A stretch of 64,000 nt of DNA from Gastranaerophilus sp944325835 (GCA_963931575.1 OZ007029.1:806001-870000), one strand, 5' to 3'; shown: positions 32,819 through 42,392, counted from the first letter of the stretch. The notes: generated by a model not told the origin, from the letters alone. Numbers and translations are program-made.

Positions 32819-33541
32819 ATGAGTATAGAAGTTAAAAATTTAGTAAAAGCATTTGGAGAGAAAAAAGTTATTGACGATGTGTCATTTAAGGTTAATGACG
32901 GCGAAATTCTTGCTATTGTCGGATTTAGCGGCTCCGGTAAAAGTACGATTTTAAAACTTATCTCAAACTTAATCGAAAAAGACAGCGGAGAGATTATAAC
33001 CTCCGGCGGTGATATTGCATTCGTTTTTCAGTATTCAGCACTGTTTGACTCGCTGACGGTTTATGATAACATTGCGTTTGCACTGCACGAACGCAGAGAT
33101 TTGCGAAAAAAATATACGGAAAAACAAATTCGCGAAATCGTTGCCGAAAAACTTGCACTCGTTGGCTTAAAAGGAATAGAAAACCTTTATCCGTCAGAAT
33201 TATCAGGCGGTATGCAAAAACGCGTAAGCTTTGCAAGAGCAATTGTCACCGAGCCTAAAGTTATCCTGTATGATGAACCTACGGCAGGCCTGGATCCTAT
33301 TGCTTCTACATTAATCGAGGATTATATCCTGCGTCTGCGCAACGAAACCGGTGCCACATCAATCGTTGTCACGCACCAGATGTCTACAATAAAAAGAACG
33401 GCAGATAAAGTTATAATGCTTTATGACGGTAAAATCGTTTTTAGCGGCACACCTGTAGAGCTGCTGAAAATGGATAATGATTATACAAAACAATTTGTTA
33501 CGGCGTCAATTGAAGGCCCTATGAAAATGGTTGGCGCCTAA
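32819..33541 (+). CDS. mlaF: MlaF-type ABC transporter ATP-binding protein
   Basis: 240 aa. Walker A GFSGSGKST (35-43), Q-loop VFQYSALFDSLTV, signature LSGGMQKRVSFARAI, Walker B VILYDEPTAGLDP and H-loop VVTHQM. The FDSLTV after the Q-loop and the GGMQKR signature are typical of MlaF/Ttg2A/MCE-associated ATPases. Pairs with the MlaE permease just upstream. The next gene (aminotransferase) begins 17 nt downstream and could be co-transcribed. Confidence 0.9.
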   Translation: MSIEVKNLVKAFGEKKVIDDVSFKVNDGEILAIVGFSGSGKSTILKLISNLIEKDSGEIITSGGDIAFVFQYSALFDSLTVYDNIAFALHERRDLRKKYTEKQIREIVAEKLALVGLKGIENLYPSELSGGMQKRVSFARAIVTEPKVILYDEPTAGLDPIASTLIEDYILRLRNETGATSIVVTHQMSTIKRTADKVIMLYDGKIVFSGTPVELLKMDNDYTKQFVTASIEGPMKMVGA

Positions 33542-33558
33542 TTTATGAGGAAATTAAT

Positions 33559-34815
33559 ATGAAAAACACACTTTGCTTGGAAGAAAAAGTTTTTAATAAA
33601 GAGATTATGTCGCTTGACACGTACATAATGTTTAAATTGAAAGAAATTACAGCACGCCTGACGCCGGAATTAACCGCGCGCGGAAGGAAACCTATTTCGC
33701 TTTCTATGGGCGCGCCGACCGCAAATCCGCCGGAATTTGTCATTAATAAGTTAAAAGATTATCTTGCAAAACCGGGAGTTCACACATATTCAACTCCGAA
33801 AGGTGAAAAACCTTTCCGTGACGCAATTTCTGTATGGATGAAAAGACGTTTCGGCGTGGAAATGGATCCGGAAAAAGAAATTTTCTCTCTTATCGGCTCA
33901 AAAGAAGGTATCGCAAACCTTATAAGATTTGCGACAACTCCTAAAGAAAACGAGTTTGAAAAAGACATAATTCTTTGTCCTGACCCTTGTTATGCCTCAT
34001 ACTGGCAGTTTATCAAATGTTCGGGTGCTAAAGGCTATCCGGTGCCTTTAACTCCTGAAAACAACTACATGCCTGATATGGATGAAGTTCTGGCAAAATT
34101 GCAGAAAGACGGATATGACAAAAATAAAATTAAAATGGTTTTAATTAACTATCCTAATAACCCGCTTGGCGTAAGCGCAACAAGAAAATACGTTCAGTCT
34201 GTAATTGATTTTTGCCGCAGGGAAAATATCCTGCTCGTTTCTGACGCCGCGTATTCGGAACTTTATTTTGACGAAAAGGAAAAGCCTTTCAGTGTATTTG
34301 AACTTGAAGGCGCCAAAGATATTGCGGTAGAATTCTTCTCTCTGTCAAAACCTTATGCATTAACCGGCTGGCGTCTTGGTTGGGTTTGCGGTAATGAAAG
34401 CATTGTTCAGCGTTTTGGCAAGGGCAAATCCACAATTGATAACGGGATTTTCAAAGCGCTCCAATTTGCCTGCGCGGACTTGATGAATTCGCCTGAGGGT
34501 GACAAATATATTGAAGAAGGAAATCTTAACTATAAGAAAAAACAGGCAATTATTGTCAAAGGTTTGAAGGAACTTGGCTGGCCGATTGATAATATTCCGC
34601 ACACAACCTTCTACCTGTGGCTTCCTATCCCGAAAAAATACGACAATGCTTTTGCCTTCTGTCAGGATTTACTTGAAAAATCCGGAATTGTTGTTGTTCC
34701 TGGCAACGCCTTCGGGGCGCATGGCGAAGGTTATTTCAGACTTTCATTTGTCTGCTCGGATGAAGAATTACAGGAAGTTATCGACCGAATGAAAGCCGAC
34801 GGATTTTACTATTAA
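33559..34815 (+). CDS. LL-diaminopimelate aminotransferase-like class I/II aminotransferase
   Basis: 418 aa, fold type I PLP enzyme. PLP Lys264 in SLSKPYALTGWRLGW; other motifs: SMGAPTANPP, YSTPKGEKPFRDAI, PDPCYASYW, NYPNNPLG, SDAAYSELYFD and the C-terminal FRLSFV arginine. Cyanobacterial-lineage bacteria make lysine and wall diaminopimelate through DapL, and the length fits, so a DapL-like role is likely. Alanine or aspartate aminotransferase cannot be excluded by eye. GAGGA precedes the ATG. Confidence 0.75.
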   Translation: MKNTLCLEEKVFNKEIMSLDTYIMFKLKEITARLTPELTARGRKPISLSMGAPTANPPEFVINKLKDYLAKPGVHTYSTPKGEKPFRDAISVWMKRRFGVEMDPEKEIFSLIGSKEGIANLIRFATTPKENEFEKDIILCPDPCYASYWQFIKCSGAKGYPVPLTPENNYMPDMDEVLAKLQKDGYDKNKIKMVLINYPNNPLGVSATRKYVQSVIDFCRRENILLVSDAAYSELYFDEKEKPFSVFELEGAKDIAVEFFSLSKPYALTGWRLGWVCGNESIVQRFGKGKSTIDNGIFKALQFACADLMNSPEGDKYIEEGNLNYKKKQAIIVKGLKELGWPIDNIPHTTFYLWLPIPKKYDNAFAFCQDLLEKSGIVVVPGNAFGAHGEGYFRLSFVCSDEELQEVIDRMKADGFYY

Positions 34816-34823
34816 TCGCTCCT

Positions 34824-34909
34824 GTCATCCTGAACTTGATTCAGGATCTTACCGGCGATTACCGTGAGAATTTTACGTTTGTAAGATTCCGGATCAAGTC
34901 CGGAATGAC
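34824..34909. repeat. imperfect inverted-repeat element
   Basis: Left arm GTCATCCTGAACTTGATTCA through 34851 pairs with right arm 34882-34909 (ending AAGTCCGGAATGAC) over 28 positions, with a few mismatches, mostly G-U compatible; 30-nt centre. The GTCATCCTGAACTTGATTCAGG sequence type is common in intergenic repeats of many bacteria. Fills the gap between the aminotransferase and the 35001 gene. Confidence 0.75.
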
Positions 34910-34944
34910 AAAATGTAATATTACTTTACATTAAGGCAATTTTT

Positions 34945-34997
34945 AAACGCACCGGAACTTTACTTATATATGTGTAGGTAAAATTTCAGGTGCGTTT
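34945..34997 (+). promoter_or_regulatory. hairpin that covers the ribosome binding site of the 35001 gene
   Basis: AAACGCACC (34945-34953) pairs with GGTGCGTTT (34989-34997), extended inward by three more pairs after a mismatch. The pairing includes AGG (34988-34990), the only Shine-Dalgarno-like sequence before the ATG at 35001. Confidence 0.5.
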
Positions 34998-35000
34998 GTT

Positions 35001-36335
35001 ATGAGTGTTGATATCCGGAAACAGCTAGATTTGCATCCTTACAGCGATAAAAATGTTGTTCAAAAGCCTGTTGTGCAAACACAGCCGCAGGTTCAACAGC
35101 CGGCTGATGAGGAAAAATCTAACGCTGCGAAATGGATGATAGGTTTAACCGCAACCGCCGCGATAGTACTCGGCGGACTTTATGCTGCAAAACACGGACA
35201 CCTCGGGAAAAATGCAGAAAAATTTGCTAAAAAACTCTTTGGCGAAAGCGTCAATGAAACAAAAGCCGGAAATACAGCAGCTTCTACCGGTACTCAAAAA
35301 CCACCTTCAATAGCGCCGGCGCTGGCATTCGTAACCCCTGCACTGGTACGCGGAAAAATTAAAAATCCAAAATTAAAACTTAACGACTTTATACAAGAAC
35401 TTGAAAAATCAAACTTCTCATTTAAAAAGTTTGAAAATATTGACTCAATTCCCGGCACCCACATAAAACTCTCTTCCGGAGAGGGTATTGAACCGTGGAC
35501 ATTCCGCTTTGATCCGGACGGCGTCTTAAGTTCTATCAGAAAGACTATTTCAGAAACTGAAGAAACAGTTTACAGATTTGAAAACAACGTTCTGTCAAGA
35601 ATTGAACGCACAATTCAAAGCGGTATTCCGGATAAACCATTAAAACACATTGTAGAATTTACTGAAAACGGTAAGTTTAAATCCAAATTCTTTGAAATTA
35701 ACGATGGTTTTAAAAATTTACCGGTAAATAGCAAAGCGTTTAGCGCGTTCAAACCTGCTGAATTTGTTGAAGCGTACATACCACGTACAAGTTCTTTCTT
35801 CAAATACGCTGTTGACGACTTGAATACCGTACAAAGGAGTCTTAACAGAACCGGAAGCGGCAATTCCAGTATAACAATTGACAATATACTTGCTCCGATA
35901 CGCAAAACTTATGAAAACAGTGAAAAATTAAAAGTTATACATAAAGAAAAACTGATTCGTGCATTGGAACTTACGCTCAATGATGAAAAATTTGCAGCCC
36001 CTATTGCTAAATTAATAGAGCAAGATATGGGCGATGCTAAGGGGGTTAGTACAAAAACGCTCGCGTATCTTGTAGAAAATTACTCATCAAAATTGAAAGC
36101 GCTTGGAATAAAAAAGCCGGAGCAGTTTGAAGCTGTTGCCAAACCACTTAACAAATGCAGTAAACAAGATTTTATTGCACTTTTAGGTTCCAGAGATGCA
36201 GTACATAAAAAACTTCCGGGCTGTTTTGACGACTACGGAATGCTGGATGTAGAATACTTATCAAGTTTACCTGGATTTTCGCACGTCAAAAATAATATGA
36301 CACCGTTTGATATTCTGCAAGATCTGGCTAAATAA
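35001..36335 (+). CDS. single-pass membrane-anchored orphan protein
   Basis: 444 aa. Gln/Pro-rich N-terminus (VVQKPVVQTQPQVQQP, about 19-34), a membrane segment (WMIGLTATAAIVLGGLYAA, about 46-64), a Lys-rich linker, and a large domain (130-444) with beta-strand-like repeats (GTHIKLSSGEGIEPWTFRFD; GVLSSIRKTISETEETVYRF; NVLSRIERTIQSG) and a helical C-terminal half. No family recognised; the strand repeats resemble the RHS/MORN-like segments of other orphans here. A hairpin hides the ribosome binding site. Confidence 0.6.
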   Translation: MSVDIRKQLDLHPYSDKNVVQKPVVQTQPQVQQPADEEKSNAAKWMIGLTATAAIVLGGLYAAKHGHLGKNAEKFAKKLFGESVNETKAGNTAASTGTQKPPSIAPALAFVTPALVRGKIKNPKLKLNDFIQELEKSNFSFKKFENIDSIPGTHIKLSSGEGIEPWTFRFDPDGVLSSIRKTISETEETVYRFENNVLSRIERTIQSGIPDKPLKHIVEFTENGKFKSKFFEINDGFKNLPVNSKAFSAFKPAEFVEAYIPRTSSFFKYAVDDLNTVQRSLNRTGSGNSSITIDNILAPIRKTYENSEKLKVIHKEKLIRALELTLNDEKFAAPIAKLIEQDMGDAKGVSTKTLAYLVENYSSKLKALGIKKPEQFEAVAKPLNKCSKQDFIALLGSRDAVHKKLPGCFDDYGMLDVEYLSSLPGFSHVKNNMTPFDILQDLAK

Positions 36336-36368
36336 AAAATTTTATTACTGTCATAATTCGTATGTTTG

Positions 36369-36377
36369 TGATATAAT
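36369..36377 (+). promoter_or_regulatory. extended -10 promoter of ppdK
   Basis: TGATATAAT (TGn plus TATAAT at 36372-36377); no clear -35 box. AAGGAG lies about 7 nt before the ATG at 36425. Confidence 0.6.
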
Positions 36378-36424
36378 AGCGGGCAGTTAGTGTTAACATT
36401 ATTTTAAATTAAGGAGAAAGAATT

Positions 36425-39070
36425 ATGACAGAAAAAAGAGTTTGGCTTTTCCGCGAAGGTAACGCTAACATGAGAAACCTTCTCGGCGGGAAAGGGGCAA
36501 ATTTGGCAGAAATGACCAATTTAGGTCTGCCGGTGCCACCAGGGTTAACAATTACGACAGAAACATGTATGGACTACATTAACCACGGCAACAAAATGCC
36601 GGAAGGGTTAATGGATGAAGTAAAAGCAGCCCTGAAAGAAGTTGAACAGCAAGCCGGTAAAAAATTCGGCGATGCCACTAACCCGCTTTTGGTTTCCGTT
36701 CGTTCAGGCGCAAGACTTTCTATGCCGGGGATGATGGAAACTATTCTTAACCTCGGTTTGAACGACGAAACAGTTGAAGCAATGGTTAAATTAACTAACA
36801 ACCCTAGATTCTGTTATGATTCTTATAGAAGATTTTTAACTATGTTCGGCTCCGTTGCTTGGGAAATGGACAGACAAAAATATTTTGAATCCGAAGTTGA
36901 AAAAGTGAAAGAACGCGAAGGGGTTAAAGAAGATACTCAAGTTTCTGCTGAAGGCTGGAAATCATTAATTCCGGTTTACAAAAAGGTCATTAAGGAAGTT
37001 ACGGGAAAAGAATTCCCTCAAGACCCTTATGTTCAGTTGCAAGAAGCAATCGAAGCAGTATTCCGTTCTTGGAATATTCCGCGTGCCGTTGCTTACAGAA
37101 ATATGAACAAAATCGATCATAATTTCGGTACAGCGGTTAACGTTCAAACAATGGTATTCGGTAATATGGGCGACGACTGTGCAACTGGTGTTTCCTTCAC
37201 ACGTAACCCTGCTACAGGCGAAAATAAATTCTACGGTGAATACTTGACTAACGCACAGGGTGAAGACGTTGTTGCCGGTATCAGAACTCCGAAACCTATC
37301 GCAATGCTTGAAACTGAAATGCCAGATCTTTACAGACAATACGTTGATATCGCAAAAAAACTTGAAGTCGGCTATAAAGATGTTCAGGATATGGAATTTA
37401 CTATTGAACGCGGCAAGTTATGGATTCTTCAAACCCGTAACGGCAAAAGAACGGCTGCTGCTGCGGTCAGAATCGCCGTTGAAATGCACAATGAAGGTAT
37501 TATCACAAAAGAAAGAGCAATTCAGCTTGTTGACCCGTACACTGTAAACCAAATCCTGCTTCCTTGTTTTGATAAAAAAGCTGCATCAGAAGCACACGTT
37601 ATCGGTAAAGGTGTAAATGCATCTCCTGGTGCTGCGGTCGGTAAAATTGTATTTGATACGGAAGAAGCAGCTGAACGCGGCAATGCTGGCGAAAAAGTTA
37701 TTCTTGTACGTATTGAAACATGTCCTGATGATATTCACGGCATGGCTGCGGCTCAAGGCGTGTTGACACTGCGCGGCGGCGCAACTTCTCACGCTGCAGT
37801 TGTTGCTAAAGGTATGGGTAAACCTTGCGTTTCCGGCTGCGAAGATTTAAAAATTGACCTTGAAAACGGAACTTTAACCGGTGTTGATGGAACCGTTTAC
37901 CGCAAAGATGATATTATATCACTTGACGGCGGAACCGGTGTTGTTATGGAAGGCGCTGTTAAACTTGCGGAAGCTCAAATTGATGATAACTTCACTACTT
38001 TCTTCAACTGGGTAGATGAAATTAAAACAATGAAGATTGAAGCAAACGCTGATACACCGAAAGACGTTGAAAATGCATTAAAATTCGGTGCAGAAGGCGT
38101 AGGTCTTTGCCGTACTGAGCACATGTTTATGGATCCGGACAGACTTCCTTGGGTTCAAAAAATGATTATTGCAGGAACTCCGGAAGCGCGTAGAGAAGCT
38201 TTAGACAAACTTCTTCCTATGCAGTATTCTGACTTCTATGCAATGTTCAAGGCACTTGGCGAACTTCCTATGACTGTCCGCTTATTAGACCCGCCGCTTC
38301 ACGAATTCCTGCCTTCTAAAGAGGATTTAATCGCAGAAGTAGCAACGCTGAAAGCTCTGGGGAAAGATTACAAAGAAAAAGAAGAACTTCTTCACGTTGT
38401 AGAAAATCTTTCGGAATCTAACCCTATGATGGGCTTGAGAGGCTGCCGTCTGGGCTTAACTTATCCTGAAATCAACGAAATGCAGGTTCGTGCAATCTTT
38501 GAAGCGGCTTGCGACTTGAAAAAAGAAGGATTAAACGTAAAACCTTACGTTATGATTCCTCTTATCGGACACGTTAACGAGCTTAAAGTTGCAAAAGAAA
38601 TTCTTGAACGCGTTGCGGAACTTGTAATGCTTGAAAAAGGCGTTAAAGTTGAATACAAGTTCGGTACAATGATAGAAATTCCGCGTGCGGCTTTGACAGC
38701 TGATAAAGTTGCAGAATACGCTGAATTCTTCTCCTTCGGTACAAACGACCTTACTCAGATGACATTCGGCTACTCACGCGACGATGCGGAAGGTAAATTC
38801 CTCAAACGCTACGTAGAACAAAAAATCTTACCTGCTAACCCGTTTGAAACTTTAGACACAGAAGGTGTAGGCCAATTAGTTGAAATGGCAATGGAAAAAG
38901 GTAAGAAAGTTAACCCGAACTTATTAGGCGGCGTTTGCGGCGAACACGGCGGCGATCCTGATTCAGTTAAATTCTGCCACAGAATCGGTCTGGATTACGT
39001 ATCCTGCTCACCGTTCAGAATTCCGCAGGCAAGTCTTGCTGCTGCGCAAGCGGTTGTTGAAGGTAAATAA
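36425..39070 (+). CDS. ppdK: pyruvate, phosphate dikinase
   Basis: 881 aa, full length. Interconverts pyruvate + ATP + Pi with PEP + AMP + PPi, giving a reversible step in glycolysis/gluconeogenesis. N-terminal ATP-grasp (LLGGKGANLAEMTNLGLPVPPG), central phosphohistidine domain (GGATSHAAVVAKGMGKPC, catalytic His and regulatory Thr adjacent), C-terminal PEP-binding barrel (GVCGEHGGDPDSVKF with the catalytic Cys; GLDYVSCSPFRIP). It has its own promoter and terminator. Confidence 0.97.
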   Translation: MTEKRVWLFREGNANMRNLLGGKGANLAEMTNLGLPVPPGLTITTETCMDYINHGNKMPEGLMDEVKAALKEVEQQAGKKFGDATNPLLVSVRSGARLSMPGMMETILNLGLNDETVEAMVKLTNNPRFCYDSYRRFLTMFGSVAWEMDRQKYFESEVEKVKEREGVKEDTQVSAEGWKSLIPVYKKVIKEVTGKEFPQDPYVQLQEAIEAVFRSWNIPRAVAYRNMNKIDHNFGTAVNVQTMVFGNMGDDCATGVSFTRNPATGENKFYGEYLTNAQGEDVVAGIRTPKPIAMLETEMPDLYRQYVDIAKKLEVGYKDVQDMEFTIERGKLWILQTRNGKRTAAAAVRIAVEMHNEGIITKERAIQLVDPYTVNQILLPCFDKKAASEAHVIGKGVNASPGAAVGKIVFDTEEAAERGNAGEKVILVRIETCPDDIHGMAAAQGVLTLRGGATSHAAVVAKGMGKPCVSGCEDLKIDLENGTLTGVDGTVYRKDDIISLDGGTGVVMEGAVKLAEAQIDDNFTTFFNWVDEIKTMKIEANADTPKDVENALKFGAEGVGLCRTEHMFMDPDRLPWVQKMIIAGTPEARREALDKLLPMQYSDFYAMFKALGELPMTVRLLDPPLHEFLPSKEDLIAEVATLKALGKDYKEKEELLHVVENLSESNPMMGLRGCRLGLTYPEINEMQVRAIFEAACDLKKEGLNVKPYVMIPLIGHVNELKVAKEILERVAELVMLEKGVKVEYKFGTMIEIPRAALTADKVAEYAEFFSFGTNDLTQMTFGYSRDDAEGKFLKRYVEQKILPANPFETLDTEGVGQLVEMAMEKGKKVNPNLLGGVCGEHGGDPDSVKFCHRIGLDYVSCSPFRIPQASLAAAQAVVEGK

Positions 39071-39090
39071 TAATACTTTCTTAAATAAAA

Positions 39091-39120
39091 AAGCTCTGAG
39101 AATAATCTCAGAGCTTTTTT
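39091..39120. terminator. bidirectional terminator after ppdK
   Basis: AAGCTCTGAGA/TCTCAGAGCTT (39091-39101 with 39106-39116), ATAA loop, A-run before and T-run after. The minus-strand gene stops at 39120. Confidence 0.92.
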
Positions 39121-40589
39121 TACACAGCTTTATAAGGCGTAAATAAATCGTCAAGGTCGAGCCGTTTTAAATCAGCTTCGTTTTCTATATCTTTAATTAG
39201 CCCTCTTGCAGCATTTGCAGATTTTGATCGATCAGCTGGGCTGTAATTATCCCAATGCATAATATCACCATTATCTATAGCATACTGTTTATTTTTAGTT
39301 AAGTATTCAGAGCCTTCACCATAGATTTTTAAGTCTGTGTCATAGTCGAAATTGTTAACAGTAACTCTTCCGCGTTCCGCCCGACCGTATGGATTTATCA
39401 TTGCAGTGTTTAGACCGTCATCATAATATTGTTTTCTTACATAGCCTTTATTAGGGCTGTAAACTCTTCTGCCGCCGGAAAATTCGAGATAATCCGGATG
39501 AGGACTTTCAGTGTATTTCACCTGTGTTACATTTCCTTTTTTAGCAAGAAGATAAGGGGCGTCATCCCCGACTTGTTTCATATAAATCAAATCTTCTCTG
39601 CCATTCCTAATCCATTCCTGATGCAAAGAACCGTGATCGTAAGTTGTTATAACCGGTTGTCTTTTACCGGCTCCGGTTTCAGGCAGAAAGTAGTATCTTT
39701 TAACCCCGCCGTTTGGCTGAACTTTTTCAACTACTTTTAAATCTTCAATATCATACCCCGTCAAGACTTTTCCGACATTTACCCGGGGTCTTTTGGCAGC
39801 CAGCTCAGCAGCAGCTTTTTCTTCTGCCAGTTTGGCAGCCTTTTGAGCCTCTTGAGCAGCTTCTGCTGCGGCTTTTTCATTATTAGCTTTTGCCGCTAAC
39901 GCACGGGAGTATGTTGTACCATCGCTTGAGAAATTACCGTGATTTGAGCGCGTATAAAAATGTTGTTCATCTAAGCAACGACCCGGTGTTGTTGATAATT
40001 CATGTTTGTAGTTTAAGTGTTTTACAGGTTCTTCCAGCATATCTGCGGCCGATGAATTTAAATTTCCAACTTCACGGTCTTGCGTTGCTCTTACTCTGTA
40101 GCCGCTGCCGTTTGTATAGTCAATTGTAAGCTCCTTATGCTGCAAAATACCGTCTTTATCATAAACTTTTACTAAAGTTTCATTACGACCTCTGTCGCCG
40201 AATGTATCTTTATAATTTTTATTAATTGTAATTGTTTTACCGCCAAGAATATTATCCGGCTCTATACTAATAGTTTTTGTTCTGTCTATTGCATCACCGC
40301 CAAAGCCAAAATGATATTCTCCGCCTTCGGCAGGTTTTCCCCAAACATGGCTTCTTGTCATTCTGGTTCCGTCCGGCAAAACCTGTGATTCATTCTTAAT
40401 CAGATGAATATATGGATCTCCGTGTTTTGTTAAAATATCAAACTCACGCTGGGAAGTTGTAACTCCTGAACCTGCATTATAATATGAAGTGGTCATTCTA
40501 TGCGGTTTTAAATCTGCAGCGATTTTTTCCGCACTTTTCAATTTATTACGTTTAAAAAATGAAACAATTTTGCTAATTTTAAGTGACAT
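39120..40589 (-). CDS. orphan protein with YD/RHS-like segments and Ala-Glu-Lys coil
   Basis: 489 aa. A basic N-terminus (KISKIVSFFKRNKLKSAEK); many short beta-hairpin units such as ETLVKVYDKDGILQHKELTI, GKRQPVITTYDHGSLHQEW and RVTVNNFDYDTDLKIYG, of RHS/YD-repeat style; a coiled segment (about 236-265; AAEAAQEAQKAAKLAEEKAA) in the middle. No signal peptide or hydrophobic helix. AAAGGGGATATTTATT precedes the ATG. It resembles the 25277 protein in composition. No family recognised; toxin or polysaccharide-binding roles are speculation. Confidence 0.65.
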   Translation of the reverse strand: MSLKISKIVSFFKRNKLKSAEKIAADLKPHRMTTSYYNAGSGVTTSQREFDILTKHGDPYIHLIKNESQVLPDGTRMTRSHVWGKPAEGGEYHFGFGGDAIDRTKTISIEPDNILGGKTITINKNYKDTFGDRGRNETLVKVYDKDGILQHKELTIDYTNGSGYRVRATQDREVGNLNSSAADMLEEPVKHLNYKHELSTTPGRCLDEQHFYTRSNHGNFSSDGTTYSRALAAKANNEKAAAEAAQEAQKAAKLAEEKAAAELAAKRPRVNVGKVLTGYDIEDLKVVEKVQPNGGVKRYYFLPETGAGKRQPVITTYDHGSLHQEWIRNGREDLIYMKQVGDDAPYLLAKKGNVTQVKYTESPHPDYLEFSGGRRVYSPNKGYVRKQYYDDGLNTAMINPYGRAERGRVTVNNFDYDTDLKIYGEGSEYLTKNKQYAIDNGDIMHWDNYSPADRSKSANAARGLIKDIENEADLKRLDLDDLFTPYKAV

Positions 40590-40727
40590 AATAAATATCC
40601 CCTTTGAATTCTTAAATTCCCCTATATTGATATAAACTGTCCGACAGATAAAATATTGCTACAGAATACCAAACTGTAACGAAATATTAAATAGCAAAAA
40701 TCTAGTTTCAGCGGTTTTATTCTCCAC

Positions 40728-42368
40728 ATGAGAGTTGAAAGTATTAAAAGTTCCATATATTTATCTCAAATAAATTGCAATAAATGCATCAAGTTCGGAG
40801 TAAGTCGCCCGTTAAAACCTCTTAAATCTGACACATTTGAAGTCGTTCAATTAAGTGAAAATCAACAGTTTGAAAAATTTGTTGAGTCAATATATTCAAA
40901 AATTCAACGGCAGCTTCATTCATTTACACCCCGAAAGCTTGAAAACGCTATTCAAAATACACTAAAAGCTTTTCCGCAGGTTAGTGAAGAAGAAGTTTTA
41001 ACCGTCATGCAGCGGCTTACACAGTGGGCAAATTACACCTGTCTGCCAAAATTCTCTGAAATGTTGAGCGAAAATAATATCGGAAGCATCAATTATTCAA
41101 CCCCAATAAATCGCAACTTTCACTATTTTCAGCATAAAAAAAGGCTTTTCCCCGAGAATAAGCATCTTAAGGAAGGTCAGATTGTTACGATGAGCGAACT
41201 TATGTATTTTCGTAACAGACCAAATCTCAATAACATAAAATTTATAAATCTTGAAGGTTTTAATGACGGCATAACTCTGTTTGATGATGACAATTTACTG
41301 GAAGCCGCAACCCAAAAATTTCTTAAAAAACTCGAGATTATCAAAGAAAAATACCCTCAAAAAAGCTTTCAGGAGAATTTGTTTCAAGCTCTAAACGGCA
41401 ATATTATTACACTCACAAAATTTTTAGGCTATCCTGAACCCGTTACCTTTAGTATTAAAGCTCAGCCGACACGGAAAACTATTCTAAAACAAATGGCGCC
41501 GTTTGCACCCGAATCTAAAAATGATATTAAAATTACAATTGAAACTATTGCAAGACATTTTACAAACAACGACAAAGAGTATAAAATTTTGCGCAACAAT
41601 ATTGCGGACTACTACGAAAGCGAACTTGATGTTTACACAAAACAACGGCTCATTGACAGCCTAAAAATTATGCATAATCATATCAGCAGCTATCTTAAGA
41701 AAAAACAAATTCCGCCGCAGCAAGCTTATTTATTTGTGCCAATTGATAATAAATTAACAAAAAGTTACAACATTATCACGTATATGTTTGCAAAAATGTA
41801 TAATATTCCACCGGAGAATATTTTGCAAACCGATAAACTTTTAACACTGAATAATTACCGGTCAGAGTCAGCATTTATAATCTTAGACGATATTACTGCC
41901 AGCGGCTCAAGTCTTGCAAATGCTGCCCATTATGATAAATCAGCCTACTATCTTAACAGTAACAATCACATTTTATTTTGCCCGCTTTCAGCCAATACTG
42001 AGAGTATTGAAACAGTTAAAGATGTTATCTTTAATGCTAAAAGAAAAAGTATTGATGATATATTAACCGTACAATCCAATCTGAAAAATTTCAAAAAGAG
42101 CGCAAGACAACTAAAAATAGATAAATATTTTTTTGAAGATCAAACAGGAATAATTGCACGCGGGTATGAAGGCTTCAGCAGTGATTACGGTCCCGAACTA
42201 AATTGCATAGTTTTTCCGTATATGGCACCGGATAATAACGTTGATCTTGCCTCTTTTATTGTACGATTTTTCCTCCCGTCAAAAGAGGCTATATCAAGTA
42301 TACACTCTGGGTTTGATGAAATTTATTGTAAATTGTTAAAAAATATAAAAAAATCCAAAAAGGATTAA
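40728..42368 (+). CDS. orphan protein with C-terminal phosphoribosyltransferase-like motif
   Basis: 546 aa. N-terminus with CNKCIKFGV (Phe23-Gly24). Residues about 50-340 are helical and unassigned. Around 383-395, AFIILDDITASGSSLAN matches the PRPP-binding loop of type I phosphoribosyltransferases (hydrophobic strand, two acidic residues, Thr/Ser-Gly-Ser), preceded by YLFVPIDNKLTKSYNI. Near 480-505, SDYGPELNCIVFPYMAPDNN resembles the C-terminal tail of conflict-associated PRTase-like (PRTase-CE) proteins, which I recall only loosely. No partner gene of a defence system is adjacent. TATTCT four bases before ATG is a doubtful promoter. Function unproven. Confidence 0.6.
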   Translation: MRVESIKSSIYLSQINCNKCIKFGVSRPLKPLKSDTFEVVQLSENQQFEKFVESIYSKIQRQLHSFTPRKLENAIQNTLKAFPQVSEEEVLTVMQRLTQWANYTCLPKFSEMLSENNIGSINYSTPINRNFHYFQHKKRLFPENKHLKEGQIVTMSELMYFRNRPNLNNIKFINLEGFNDGITLFDDDNLLEAATQKFLKKLEIIKEKYPQKSFQENLFQALNGNIITLTKFLGYPEPVTFSIKAQPTRKTILKQMAPFAPESKNDIKITIETIARHFTNNDKEYKILRNNIADYYESELDVYTKQRLIDSLKIMHNHISSYLKKKQIPPQQAYLFVPIDNKLTKSYNIITYMFAKMYNIPPENILQTDKLLTLNNYRSESAFIILDDITASGSSLANAAHYDKSAYYLNSNNHILFCPLSANTESIETVKDVIFNAKRKSIDDILTVQSNLKNFKKSARQLKIDKYFFEDQTGIIARGYEGFSSDYGPELNCIVFPYMAPDNNVDLASFIVRFFLPSKEAISSIHSGFDEIYCKLLKNIKKSKKD

Positions 42369-42392
42369 AGTTTTTACTCCATGCTCCCGACA

